Positions 23,661 through 31,435 of a stretch of DNA of 47,289 nt are shown here, one piece after another. The stretch is from the NCBI GenBank assembly GCA_034440455.1, contig JAWXCB010000080.1, forward strand, positions 1 through 47,289. Reading direction: 5' to 3'. The stretch's first letter is position 1. Each line of letters begins with the position of its first letter. A model generated the notes under the pieces. That model was not told the DNA's origin. It did not search any database and saw only the letters and a program-made list of their open reading frames with translations. The translations under genes were made by a program, and so were the position numbers. The DNA is from JAWXCB01 sp034440455. GTDB taxonomy: Bacteria > Bacteroidota > Bacteroidia > Chitinophagales > CAIOSU01.

Positions 23661-24449
23661 TCACCAATCCTTCTCCGTTGTCTTTTTTTCCGGAGGTAAT
23701 TTTTTATTAATGATTTGCTGCTGCACTTTTTGCTCCTGCTGCATCAATGCCTCCAGCAATCGTTGCGCATCTTCTTTTGAAAGCTGCGCCTGCTTGGGTT
23801 GTCCCTGCTGTTGTTGCGCGTCTTTTTCTTCGCCTTTCTGTTCGTTTGCCTGTTTGTCCTGTTGGTTTTGCTCTTCTTTCTTCTCCCCTTCTTTTTGTTG
23901 TTGCTCTTTGTTCTGCTGATCTTGATTTTGGTCTTGCTGTTTTTTCTCTTGCTCCTTCTTCTCTTTATCTTCCTGATTTTCCTTATCTTGATTTTGCTGT
24001 TGCTGCTCAGAATTTTTTTTCAGCATCTGCTGCGCGTATGCAAGGTTATACTTCGTATCCATATCGGCAGGATTCAGCCGCAATGCATTTTTATATGCTT
24101 CAACACTCTTGTCAAATTGTTTTGCTTCCAGATAAGAGTTTCCTAAGTTATGATAGGCTTTTGCTTTTTGCTGATTATCTGTTGCCAGCATAGCCGCAGT
24201 TTCAAACTGCGTTGCCGCTTTTTGAAAATCCTGTTTCTGATATGCAACATCGCCTAAGTTGAAAACACTTTCCGGCAAGTTATTATTTACGCTCAATGCT
24301 TTGTTGTATTCTGCTTCCGCTTCATCCCATTTGCCTTCGATATAGCGCTGGTTGCCCTGACGCACCAAACCTCTCTCTTCCTGCGCAGGAAGCACCAGCC
24401 AGATACAAGAACAGAACACACTCACTAATATCTTCCTCAGCATTTTCAT
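23661..24449 (-). CDS. batC: BatC, TPR protein
   Basis: A 262-residue protein from the ATG at 24449, whose ATGA overlaps the batB stop. An in-frame ATG 39 nt upstream lies well inside batB and would spoil the signal peptide (LRKILVSVFCSCIWLVLPAQ). Three TPR units follow (VRQGNQRYIEGKWDEAEAEYNKAL, VFNLGDVAYQKQDFQKAATQFE, YHNLGNSYLEAKQFDKSVEAYKNAL). After about residue 130 comes a stretch of some 95 residues built almost only from Gln, Glu, Lys, Asn and Asp, probably disordered or coiled. A short helix and a charged tail end the protein. It is a periplasmic partner of the VWA proteins in the operon. Confidence 0.9.
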   Translation of the reverse strand: MKMLRKILVSVFCSCIWLVLPAQEERGLVRQGNQRYIEGKWDEAEAEYNKALSVNNNLPESVFNLGDVAYQKQDFQKAATQFETAAMLATDNQQKAKAYHNLGNSYLEAKQFDKSVEAYKNALRLNPADMDTKYNLAYAQQMLKKNSEQQQQNQDKENQEDKEKKEQEKKQQDQNQDQQNKEQQQKEGEKKEEQNQQDKQANEQKGEEKDAQQQQGQPKQAQLSKEDAQRLLEALMQQEQKVQQQIINKKLPPEKKTTEKDW

Positions 24450-25486
24450 TTTCCTGTCGTTTGAAAAATTTTCCAGTTTCTCAGCCACGCGCTTTTTCTT
24501 TCAGTGAAAAAGAATTCCAAAGTTAGAAGAACAAGCGCTATACCGATTGTAATTTGGAACCAATCATCAAAATCTGTGAATTCTCGTTCTTCAATTTCTT
24601 TTTTCTCCATCGTGGAAATTTTTAAAAGCAGTTGGTTTACCTCTTCGCTGCCCGAAGCAAGCCGGAAATATTCACCGTTGCCTTTTATCGCCACCTGCTG
24701 AAGCACGGTTTCATTCAATTTACTGAGCACGATGTTTCCCGATTGGTCTTTTTTGAAATCTATCTGCACACCATTTTTATAAATCGGCAAAGGCGCGCCC
24801 TGCGGAGAGCCAACGCCTACCGTATGCACCACAATTCCTTCGGCTGCGGCTTCCTCAACAGCCGCCAGCGCTTCTTCTTCGTGGTCTTCCCCGTCAGTGA
24901 TGATGATGAGCGCTTTGTATTTTTTTTCATCCTGCCCAAACGCCTGCATGGAAAGGCGAATCGCATCGCCTATTGCTGTGCCTTGTGTCGGCACCATGCC
25001 CGTATTGATGGTGCTGAGAAATAACTTTCCTGCAGTATGGTCAATCGTAAGCGGCATTTGCAGGTAAGCGTTTCCGGCAAACACAATCAAGCCAACGCGG
25101 TCATCCCGCATTTTATCAATCAAGCGCGAAACAAGCAGCTTTGCGCGTTCCAAGCGGCTGGGCTTCACATCTTCCGCGAGCATACTGTTGGAAACGTCAA
25201 TCGCAATGATGACATCAATTCCTTTTCGTTTCACTGGTTCATACTTGATACCATATTGTGGATTAGCTAACGAAATGACTATAGATATAAAAGCAAGAAG
25301 TATGAAAACAAATTTCACATAGTGCTTTCCTTTCGCTTTGTCAGGCATGAGCCGCAACACAAGCGCTGATTGCCCGATTTTTGCGATGGCTCTTTTTCTC
25401 CAGAAAATATAATAGACAAACAATGCAACCATCGGCAGCAGCAGAAAAAGCAGATAGAGATATTGTATGTTCTCGAATTTTATCAC
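24446..25486 (-). CDS. batB: BatB, VWA-domain membrane protein
   Basis: A 346-residue protein. Helices at about residues 8-27 and 58-74 lead into a VWA domain with an intact metal-ion-dependent adhesion site. This consists of DVSNS (97-101), the threonine in GMVPTQGTAIGDAI and the aspartate in IITDGEDHEEE. A C-terminal helix (WFQITIGIALVLLTLEFFF) completes an N-in membrane topology that places the VWA domain outside the cytoplasm or between helices. ATGA overlaps join it to batA and batC. It is the usual MoxR-linked partner. Confidence 0.92.
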   Translation of the reverse strand: MIKFENIQYLYLLFLLLPMVALFVYYIFWRKRAIAKIGQSALVLRLMPDKAKGKHYVKFVFILLAFISIVISLANPQYGIKYEPVKRKGIDVIIAIDVSNSMLAEDVKPSRLERAKLLVSRLIDKMRDDRVGLIVFAGNAYLQMPLTIDHTAGKLFLSTINTGMVPTQGTAIGDAIRLSMQAFGQDEKKYKALIIITDGEDHEEEALAAVEEAAAEGIVVHTVGVGSPQGAPLPIYKNGVQIDFKKDQSGNIVLSKLNETVLQQVAIKGNGEYFRLASGSEEVNQLLLKISTMEKKEIEEREFTDFDDWFQITIGIALVLLTLEFFFTERKSAWLRNWKIFQTTGK

Positions 25487-26487
25487 GGCACACTCTTTAA
25501 AAACACATACCTGAATAAAATTTCAAGCAAAAAGAAAACCAACGCTCCAATGGCAAACGGATAAAACTCTTCCGACACGCGCTGGATGGAAGCCACTTTG
25601 ATTTTGGATTTTTCCAGCGTATCAATCTCATCGAAAATGCGTCTCAGGGTTTTATTATCCGTAGCGCGAAAATATTTTCCGCCAGTTTGGTCGGCAATTT
25701 TCTTGAGCAGTTCCTCATCAATTTTCACTTCAACATCCTGATAAATCGTGCGACCGCCATATTGAAAGGGATAAGGCGCAGTTCCGATTGTTCCCACCCC
25801 GATCGTGTAAACGCGAATGCCATATTGAATGGCGATATCCGTTGCAGTAAGAGGGTCAATAAATCCTGCATTGTTTTCTCCATCTGTAGCAAGAATAATC
25901 ACCTTGCTTTTTGTTTCACTTTCTTTCAGCCGGCTTGCCGCAGTTGCGATTCCCATTCCGATTGCCGTTCCATCTTCTACCAAACCTTCTTTCAACTCCG
26001 ACAACAATTTTTTCAGCATCTCGTGGTCAGTAGTAAGCGGGCATTGCGTGAAACTTTCACCGGCAAACACAACCAATCCCATTCTGTCGCTTGGTCTGCC
26101 ACTCACAAAATCGGCAGCCACTTGTTTTGCTGCATTCAACCTATCTGGTTTCAGGTCACGCGCAAGCATACTGCCCGAAACGTCCATTGACAGCATAATA
26201 TCAATCCCTTCTGTTTCAATATTGTCTTCTTTCAAACTTGATTGCGGACGCGCGAGCGCAACAACAAGCAACGCAAATGCAATTAATCGCGCAGCGGGAA
26301 TCAACACTTTCAATTTTCCGAGTAGAGAAGAACCATTTTTACTGAATGCCGAGATGGAAGACAATTTCAACTCAGGAAACTGATTTTGATATTGCCACCA
26401 ATACCATAAGCCCAAAAGCACTGGTATCGCCAGCAGAAAGAATGCTGCCGGAAAAGCAAACGTGATATTGTTCCAATATTCCATCAT
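25483..26487 (-). CDS. batA: BatA, VWA-domain membrane protein
   Basis: A 334-residue paralogue of BatB. It has an N-terminal helix pair (ITFAFPAAFFLLAIPVLLGL and ARLIAFALLVVALARPQ). The VWA domain has MIDAS DVSGS at 102-106, VEDGTAIGMGI and LATDGENNAGF, and the protein ends with FYPFAIGALVFFLLEILF. All metal-binding positions are present. Its stop overlaps batB's start and its start overlaps the preceding gene's stop, each by 4 nt (ATGA), so translation is probably coupled. Confidence 0.93.
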   Translation of the reverse strand: MMEYWNNITFAFPAAFFLLAIPVLLGLWYWWQYQNQFPELKLSSISAFSKNGSSLLGKLKVLIPAARLIAFALLVVALARPQSSLKEDNIETEGIDIMLSMDVSGSMLARDLKPDRLNAAKQVAADFVSGRPSDRMGLVVFAGESFTQCPLTTDHEMLKKLLSELKEGLVEDGTAIGMGIATAASRLKESETKSKVIILATDGENNAGFIDPLTATDIAIQYGIRVYTIGVGTIGTAPYPFQYGGRTIYQDVEVKIDEELLKKIADQTGGKYFRATDNKTLRRIFDEIDTLEKSKIKVASIQRVSEEFYPFAIGALVFFLLEILFRYVFLKSVP

Positions 26488-27512
26488 TGCTGTTGCTCCG
26501 TCACTTCAATGTTTTGCGCCTGTTCGGTTGACCTTGTTGTTTTCACAAACTCAACACCTGTGTCCATAAATTTTTTGTGTTCATCAGGCAGGGGCACCGC
26601 TTTTGCAAATTTTACAAGGTCAGCCGTTTGAAGCATTATTCTTAAATCTTCGCGTAACTTATTGCTGATGATTGCAACCCCAATCCTGTCCATGATTTCA
26701 TCAGTAGTTGATTCCAATGCAGGAAAGTCGTAGCGATTTTCCAAATATTCACGAATGATTTCCGACAAGTCGGAATAATACAGTTTCACTTCGCCCTGCT
26801 GCCATAATTTTTTTTCATCAAGCGCGCGCAATTTGTTTAAAGCAGTTTCGTGCGGGGGGTCTTTTCTGACAAACTTTTTAATCAGCACGGGTTTTTTCTT
26901 GCGCAGACTGAAATACAATATCACTGCCGCTATTGCGAGCAGAATTATCCCGCCAACAATTATCTCAATTAATATTTCCCTGAGTTGAAACGGCAATGTT
27001 AACGGCTCTTTGATAGGCTTGATAGCAGCGGCTGTATCAATCTCAATGCTTTTCACCGTGAGCAGCATCGCTTCCGATTGAATTGTGCTGAATGAATCCG
27101 AACCGGCAGATTTGTATTTAAATGCAATAGGCGGTATCACATAATAACCAGAATCAAAAACCGTGAGCGTATAGGTAAGAATATCTTTTGCCTTGCCGGA
27201 TGATTGCGCAGCGGTGTCTCTTTGCACAGCAAGAATTTCAATGGAGCGCACGCTGTCTAATTTGATAACATTACCCAAATCAGGAAACGTAAGAGCAGTT
27301 GTTTTATCCCGAACTATTTCGAGCGAAAGTTTCACCTGGTCGCCAATGAGGATTTGATTTGTGTCAAGCTTGGTGATGATAGAGATGTTGGAAGCAGTTG
27401 TTGAAAGAGAGAAAAACAAATATGCTACGAAAAGCCTCACCCCCGCCCCCTCTCCAATGGAGAGGGGAGTCCGATCTGCATTTCTTTGAAAATATTTTTT
27501 AAATGCACTCAT
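26484..27512 (-). CDS. BatD-like Ig/membrane protein of the MoxR operon
   Basis: A 342-residue protein in the place usually taken by a DUF4381/BatD-like gene between DUF58 and batA. After a signal core (LFVAYLFFSLSTTAS) comes an Ig-like domain (ITKLDTNQILIGDQVKLSLEIV ... YTLTVFDSGYYVIPPIAF). Then follow a membrane helix (LIEIIVGGIILLAIAAVILYF) and a cytoplasmic helical domain (ALNKLRALDEKKLWQQGEVKLYYSDLSEIIREYLENRY). The start overlaps the DUF58 stop as ATGA. Between MSAFKKYFQRNADR and the signal core lies the repeat-encoded TPLSIGEGAGVR. There is no other Met before the core. Confidence 0.85.
   Translation of the reverse strand: MSAFKKYFQRNADRTPLSIGEGAGVRLFVAYLFFSLSTTASNISIITKLDTNQILIGDQVKLSLEIVRDKTTALTFPDLGNVIKLDSVRSIEILAVQRDTAAQSSGKAKDILTYTLTVFDSGYYVIPPIAFKYKSAGSDSFSTIQSEAMLLTVKSIEIDTAAAIKPIKEPLTLPFQLREILIEIIVGGIILLAIAAVILYFSLRKKKPVLIKKFVRKDPPHETALNKLRALDEKKLWQQGEVKLYYSDLSEIIREYLENRYDFPALESTTDEIMDRIGVAIISNKLREDLRIMLQTADLVKFAKAVPLPDEHKKFMDTGVEFVKTTRSTEQAQNIEVTEQQQ
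27435..27474. repeat. CCCTCTCC-type palindrome inside the gene start
   Basis: CCCCTCTCC-AAT-GGAGAGGGG (27447-27467) lies within the flanks CCTCACCCCCG and AGTCCGATCT. It encodes PLSIGEGAG on the minus strand. A shorter relative, CCCTCTCC-TGAA-GGAGAGGG, sits inside the element at 30611-30698. Confidence 0.8.
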
Positions 27513-28384
27513 CTTCTCGACTCCCTTTTCTTAAAAAACTTCAATAAAGCATTTACATACGACTCATCGGTTCTGATGGTGACGAGGTCGGTGCCTGATT
27601 TTAAAAATGCGGTGCGGCAGTTTTCGAGATTGTCTTTAAACTGCTTGTTATACGTATTGCGTACTTTTTTCGAAGAAGTGTTCAGCCAGATTTTCTCTCC
27701 GCTCTCTGCGTCATTCACGCGCACTAATCCAATGTCGGGCAGTTCTGTTTCGCGCGGGTCGTAAACATGAATGCCCACCACGTCATGTTTTTTACCTGCG
27801 ATGCTCAGAGCGTCTTTGAAGTTTTTATCAATGAAGTCAGAGAGGATAAACGTGATGCTTCTTTTCTTCATCACGTTGTTGAGATAGCGCAACGCATCTG
27901 AAATATTCGTTCCTTTTTTATCGGGTTTAAAATCAATTAATTCGCGAATGATGCGCAGGATGTGGCTTTTGCCTTTTTTCGGTGGAATGAATTTTTCAAT
28001 CTTGTCGCTAAAAAAGATGATGCCCACCTTGTCATTATTATTGATGGCAGAAAAGGAAAGCACCGCGCAGATTTCAGTAATCATTTCGTTTTTGAATTGA
28101 TTTACCGTTCCGAAACATGCGGACTGGCTAACATCTACCAAGAGCATTACCGTGAGTTCGCGCTCTTCCTCAAATATTTTTACAAACGGATGATTGAAGC
28201 GCGCGGTCACGTTCCAGTCAATCGAGCGTATGTCATCGCCAAATTGATATTCGCGCACTTCGCTGAACGACATTCCCCTGCCTTTGAAAATCGTGTGATA
28301 TTCCCCCGAGAAAATATGATTGGACAACCCGCGGGTTTTGATTTCAATCCTTCTTACTTTTTTCAGCAGTTCGGTCGTCTCCAT
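27509..28384 (-). CDS. DUF58 domain protein
   Basis: A 291-residue cytosolic protein. The DUF58 signature REYQFGDDIRSIDWNVTAR spans about residues 44-62. A VWA-like strand with DVSQS (84-88) follows, then GTNISDALRYL and FILSDFIDKNF. It has no signal peptide or membrane helix. DUF58 proteins accompany MoxR ATPases and VWA proteins and are thought to link them. Here the gene sits 4 nt downstream of the glycosyltransferase gene and overlaps the next gene by 4 nt. Confidence 0.92.
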   Translation of the reverse strand: METTELLKKVRRIEIKTRGLSNHIFSGEYHTIFKGRGMSFSEVREYQFGDDIRSIDWNVTARFNHPFVKIFEEERELTVMLLVDVSQSACFGTVNQFKNEMITEICAVLSFSAINNNDKVGIIFFSDKIEKFIPPKKGKSHILRIIRELIDFKPDKKGTNISDALRYLNNVMKKRSITFILSDFIDKNFKDALSIAGKKHDVVGIHVYDPRETELPDIGLVRVNDAESGEKIWLNTSSKKVRNTYNKQFKDNLENCRTAFLKSGTDLVTIRTDESYVNALLKFFKKRESRR

Positions 28385-28388
28385 CGGT

Positions 28389-29141
28389 TCAGGCGTATTT
28401 TAATTTCAATGCGCGGGAATATTTCAATAACACTTCACGCGCCTGATGGTAACAAATAACCAATCCCGTAACTCCATCTGTGAAACCAAGTTTCACCACA
28501 TAGCTTTTGAAAAATTTGAAGGGCGGACTGAATACCATTTTAAAAAAAAGATACACAGCGCTTTCAAATTTTAATTCCTGCGCACTGATGGAAGCAAACT
28601 TGTCCACCTGTTTCAAAAAAGATTCATGCGTGGGATAAGTGTTATGAAGGATATCACCTTCAAGATGACGAATGTGCGAATAGGGTTTCATTTCAAATTT
28701 GTCATGAGGATTACGCCCTTTCCATTCGCCTTTGTTTCTATTCCACAAGCGCAACTTTTTATCCGGATACCATCCACAGGTTTTCACTGCACGTCCGCAA
28801 TAAAAATTCAGACGGTTCATCGTGTAGCCATCTGCATCGAATTTTTTCTTCACCGATTGAATCGAATCGCTCAATGCATCGCTTACTGTTTCATCCGCAT
28901 CAAGCGATAAAACATAGTTGTGTTCCGCTTGCTCTTTTGCCCAGTTTTTCTGTTGAATGTGTCCTTCAAACTGATGCACTAAAACTTTTGCACCGTTTGC
29001 TTTTGCAATTGCGCAGGTACGGTCGGTTGAATTTGAATCCACAACTACAACTTCGTCAACTACATTCGTTACCAAACGAATGCAGCGTTCGATATTTTTT
29101 TCTTCATCCCGTGTAATAATAACCGCAGACAGTCCCATCAT
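28389..29141 (-). CDS. GT2 glycosyltransferase, WaaE/LgtF-like
   Basis: A 250-residue family 2 glycosyltransferase of the type that adds a hexose to lipopolysaccharide core. The N-terminal GT-A fold reads LSAVIITRDEEKNIERCI, VDEVVVVDSNSTDRT and YVLSLDADE, with the metal-binding DAD at 81-83. GYTMNRLNFYCGR, CGWYPDKKLRLWNR and GDILHNTYPTHESFLKQVDKFA are characteristic of this subgroup. The C-terminal part (VYLFFKMVFSPPFKFFKSY) associates with the membrane. Two adjacent Met codons offer starts at 29141 and 29138. It lies between moxR and DUF58, on the same strand, in an otherwise classical moxR-bat operon. Confidence 0.9.
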   Translation of the reverse strand: MMGLSAVIITRDEEKNIERCIRLVTNVVDEVVVVDSNSTDRTCAIAKANGAKVLVHQFEGHIQQKNWAKEQAEHNYVLSLDADETVSDALSDSIQSVKKKFDADGYTMNRLNFYCGRAVKTCGWYPDKKLRLWNRNKGEWKGRNPHDKFEMKPYSHIRHLEGDILHNTYPTHESFLKQVDKFASISAQELKFESAVYLFFKMVFSPPFKFFKSYVVKLGFTDGVTGLVICYHQAREVLLKYSRALKLKYA

Positions 29142-29187
29142 TGTACTTTGCTTCGACCCTCGTCTAATATCTTACGTCCATAATTCA

Positions 29188-30207
29188 TCAGGGTACTTCC
29201 ACTTTATTCAAAATCTCGCTGATGATGTCTTCGGGCGTGATGTTTTCTGCCTCTGCTTCATACGTCAGCCCAATGCGGTGGCGCAACACATCATAGCAGA
29301 TTGCGCGCACATCTTCCGGAATCACGTAACCTCTGCGCTTGATAAACGCATACGTCTTTGCCGCCATTGCCAGGCTGATGCTTGCGCGTGGAGAACCGCC
29401 ATAGCTGATAAGCGGTTTCAGTTTTTCCAACTTATGTTTTTCAGGATTGCGCGTGGCAAAAACAATATCAAGAATGTAGTGTTCAATTTTTTCATCCATG
29501 TAAACCTCACGCACTACATCTCTGGCGCGTAAAATACTCTTCGGGTCAATCACAGCTTTCACTTCTCCAAACGTATCGTTCACATTTTTACGCATGATTG
29601 CCCTTTCATCTTCACGCTCGGGATAGGTGATAACAACCTTGAGCATGAACCTGTCAATCTGCGCTTCCGGCAGCGGATATGTTCCTTCTTGCTCAATGGG
29701 ATTTTGCGTGGCAAGAACCAAAAATGGTTCTTCGAGTTTGTGCGTATGTTCTCCAATCGTCACTTGTCGTTCCTGCATCGCTTGCAGTAATGCGCTTTGC
29801 ACTTTTGCAGGAGCGCGGTTGATTTCATCCGCAAGCACAAAGTTGGCAAAGACCGGTCCTTTCTTCACTGTGAAATCATGCGTCTGCGGATTATAAATCA
29901 TGGTGCCGATTAAATCAGCCGGCAGCAAATCAGGAGTGAACTGGATGCGACTGAACTTCGCATGAATTGCCTGTGCGAGTGTTTTGATTGCAAGCGTTTT
30001 CGCCAAACCCGGAACGCCTTCCAGCAAGATGTGTCCTTGCGAAAGCAAACCGACCATCAATCGTTCAATCATGTATTTCTGCCCGACAATCTGCTTGCTT
30101 GTTTCGAGGTTGAGCAGTTCGATAAATTCACTTTCCCGCTGAATTTTTTCATTCAGCGCACGAATGTCAATTGAGGAAGTAACGGTTGGTGTGGTTACAG
30201 ATTCCAT
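29188..30207 (-). CDS. moxR: MoxR-family AAA+ ATPase
   Basis: A 339-residue MoxR ATPase, thought to remodel or activate partner VWA proteins. From the ATG at 30207, Walker A is GVPGLAKT (about 64-71) and Walker B is VLADE (about 124-128). They are followed by the family signatures EINRAPAKVQSALLQAMQERQVTIG, ATQNPIEQEGTYPLPEAQIDRFML and GGSPRAS. An in-frame Met at 30261 lies upstream of the predicted -7 box and would not be transcribed, so the 30207 start is preferred. It is the first gene of the operon running to batE and possibly the toxin-antitoxin pair. Confidence 0.94.
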   Translation of the reverse strand: MESVTTPTVTSSIDIRALNEKIQRESEFIELLNLETSKQIVGQKYMIERLMVGLLSQGHILLEGVPGLAKTLAIKTLAQAIHAKFSRIQFTPDLLPADLIGTMIYNPQTHDFTVKKGPVFANFVLADEINRAPAKVQSALLQAMQERQVTIGEHTHKLEEPFLVLATQNPIEQEGTYPLPEAQIDRFMLKVVITYPEREDERAIMRKNVNDTFGEVKAVIDPKSILRARDVVREVYMDEKIEHYILDIVFATRNPEKHKLEKLKPLISYGGSPRASISLAMAAKTYAFIKRRGYVIPEDVRAICYDVLRHRIGLTYEAEAENITPEDIISEILNKVEVP

Positions 30208-30243
30208 ATAATTTTTTGATTGATAAGAAACGTAAAGAGCGCT

Positions 30244-30275
30244 CAAAATTAAGGATTTCAAGAAGGGGGAGTCAA
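30244..30275 (-). promoter_or_regulatory. Predicted promoter of the moxR-bat operon
   Basis: On the minus strand TTGA (30275-30272), a 20-nt spacer and a perfect TAATTTTG (30251-30244) fit the Bacteroidota consensus. The ATG lies about 37 nt downstream. Confidence 0.6.
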
Positions 30276-30356
30276 GTTAAAAAGTGTTAAGCAACAATTA
30301 AGAATTGCTAAGATGATTTTCTGAGAAATAGTGGCTCTTGGAGAATTTATATTGAT

Positions 30357-30364
30357 ACCTTTGA
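30357..30364 (+). promoter_or_regulatory. -7 box in front of the monooxygenase remnant
   Basis: TACCTTTG is a perfect TAnnTTTG match 13 nt before the ATG. The nearest TTGG upstream is at a short 14-nt spacing, so the -33 element is uncertain. Confidence 0.45.
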
Positions 30365-30377
30365 ACTCGTTTGGTCT

Positions 30378-30621
30378 ATGAAAACCGATTCAGAGATTCT
30401 CATTATAGGCACCGGCTTCTCCGGCATCTGCATGGCTATCAAGCTGAAAGAAGCCGGAATCCATTCGTTTGTCCTCTTAGAAAAAGCAGGTGATATAGGC
30501 GGAACCTGGCGCGACAACACCTATCCGGGCGCAGCCTGTTACATCAAATCAGCCAAACCCCAACTGGTCGCGTAAGTTTTCGCCACAGCCAGAAATTTGG
30601 AATTATTTACGGGCATTCTAA
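30378..30621 (+). pseudogene. Flavin-containing (Baeyer-Villiger type) monooxygenase remnant
   Basis: The first 54 codons are a good N-terminus of an FAD-dependent monooxygenase: ILIIGTGFSGICMAIKLKEAG with the GxGxxG nucleotide motif, then EKAGDIGGTWRDNTYPGAAC. Where the family normally continues with a DVPSHLYS-like stretch, the frame reads YIKSAKPQLVA and stops. The +1 frame immediately restores family sequence (PNPNWSRKFSPQPEIWNYL) up to about 30608. So a short deletion plus a frameshift has occurred, and the remaining 400 or so residues are missing. The break coincides with the left end of the repeat element at 30611. A promoter-like box is still present. The product cannot be active. Confidence 0.85.
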
Positions 30622-30698
30622 AAATTGTTTTTTTACCGCCTCACTCCATCCCTCTCCTGAAGGAGAGGGTGTCGCTGGTAGAATTTTCAGAACTGCCC
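30611..30698. mobile_element. MITE-like 88-bp element with inverted terminal repeats
   Basis: The left end GGGCATTCTAAAAATT (30611-30626) and the right end AATTTTCAGAACTGCCC (30682-30698) are inverted copies, with one mismatch and one extra base. They resemble the ends of the element at 8183-8342 (consensus GGRCAGTTCTRAAAATT). The interior is instead the CCCTCTCC-TGAA-GGAGAGGG hairpin flanked by CCGCCTCACTCC and TGTCGCTGGTAG. It abuts the truncated monooxygenase. Confidence 0.6.
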
Positions 30699-30708
30699 TT
30701 AAAGCATT

Positions 30709-30758
30709 GCGTCAGTAAATATGAATTGACAAAGTAAATTCTGTCAATGTGCTGACGC
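30709..30758. repeat. Nested inverted repeat related to the 527-586 palindromes
   Basis: GCGTCAG (30709-30715) pairs with CTGACGC (30752-30758) around a second pair ATTGACA (30725-30731) / TGTCAAT (30742-30748). GTAAATTCTGTCAATGTGCT (30734-30753) aligns with GTAAATTCAGTCAGTTCGCT (557-576). Confidence 0.65.
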
Positions 30759-30771
30759 GCGAATTTCAAAA

Positions 30772-31182
30772 TCATACAGCAAAATTCAATTTCAGAAACC
30801 CTGTTTTTCCCGTTGAAATAATATGCGTTGGCGCAAAGGGAAATCTGTATTTATATCTGTTGTTTGCCGGAGGCTTATGCGCATAGACAAAAGCCGCCTG
30901 TATGCGCACACGCACATCTCGTTCCACAGCAGCCGCATGATAGCAGAGCGTATTTCCGTAGCGCACGTAGTTGAACTGCTCAAATGTCGTAATGAATGCA
31001 AGAATGCCATCACACACATTTTCCGCTTCGCCTACATAAACCAAGCGCAAGGGCACAATTTTACCCTCAGTTGACTTAGCTTCAAACACAAAGAAGACCC
31101 CTGAGTATTGCGGCAATTGTTCGCTCTGGCTGACCTTTTTCCAACACCCTTCAATTGTAATGCAGAAACTTTCTTCCGCCAT
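30772..31182 (-). CDS. GIY-YIG-like protein with apparently lost catalytic residues
   Basis: A 136-residue protein with a GIY-YIG nuclease-like core: SGVFFVFEA (28-36), then LVYVGEAENV (47-56) and a C-terminal part VRIQAAFVYAHKPPANNRYKYRFPF typical of a Bacteroidota subgroup. The arginine normally 8 residues after the YIG glycine appears to be Gly59 (AENVCDGI). The catalytic glutamate before the AA(L/F) helix appears to be Gln95. If the alignment holds, it binds nucleic acid or protein rather than cutting. It lies 18 nt downstream of the LuxR-type HTH gene, probably in one transcript. Confidence 0.65.
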   Translation of the reverse strand: MAEESFCITIEGCWKKVSQSEQLPQYSGVFFVFEAKSTEGKIVPLRLVYVGEAENVCDGILAFITTFEQFNYVRYGNTLCYHAAAVERDVRVRIQAAFVYAHKPPANNRYKYRFPFAPTHIISTGKTGFLKLNFAV

Positions 31183-31200
31183 GCCCGGCTCTTTTTACTT

Positions 31201-31392
31201 TTAGATTAACACCGGCAACTTTGCCAAATCAATAATATTCGCAATGCCGAATTTTCTGATTTTATGTTTGATGCGATACTTATAGGACTTTACGGTGTTT
31301 TCAGAAATATTCAGTGAAAGCGCAATTTCGAGACTGCTTTTTCCCTGAAAAATCAGGTTGATGATTTTCTTTTCACGGGTGGAGAATAACAT
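31201..31392 (-). CDS. Stand-alone LuxR/GerE-type HTH protein
   Basis: A 63-residue protein that consists only of a LuxR C-terminal-like DNA-binding domain: FSTREKKIINLIFQGKSSLEIALSLNISENTVKSYKYRIKHKIRKFGI. It retains the TREK start, the ISxNTVKSY recognition helix and a final hydrophobic helix. There is no receiver or sensor domain, so it would act by itself or with its neighbour, the GIY-YIG-like protein. The start ATG at 31392 is the only one that keeps the domain intact. Confidence 0.82.
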   Translation of the reverse strand: MLFSTREKKIINLIFQGKSSLEIALSLNISENTVKSYKYRIKHKIRKFGIANIIDLAKLPVLI

Positions 31393-31435
31393 AGGCTGTG
31401 GTTTAATTGGTTAAAAAAAAATTAAAACAGAGATT

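Noticed and set aside
23799..24193. Plus-strand hydrophobic ORFs opposite batC
   Set aside because: They are antisense readings of the Gln/Glu/Lys-rich batC segment, which gives artificial Leu/Phe/Cys-rich translations.
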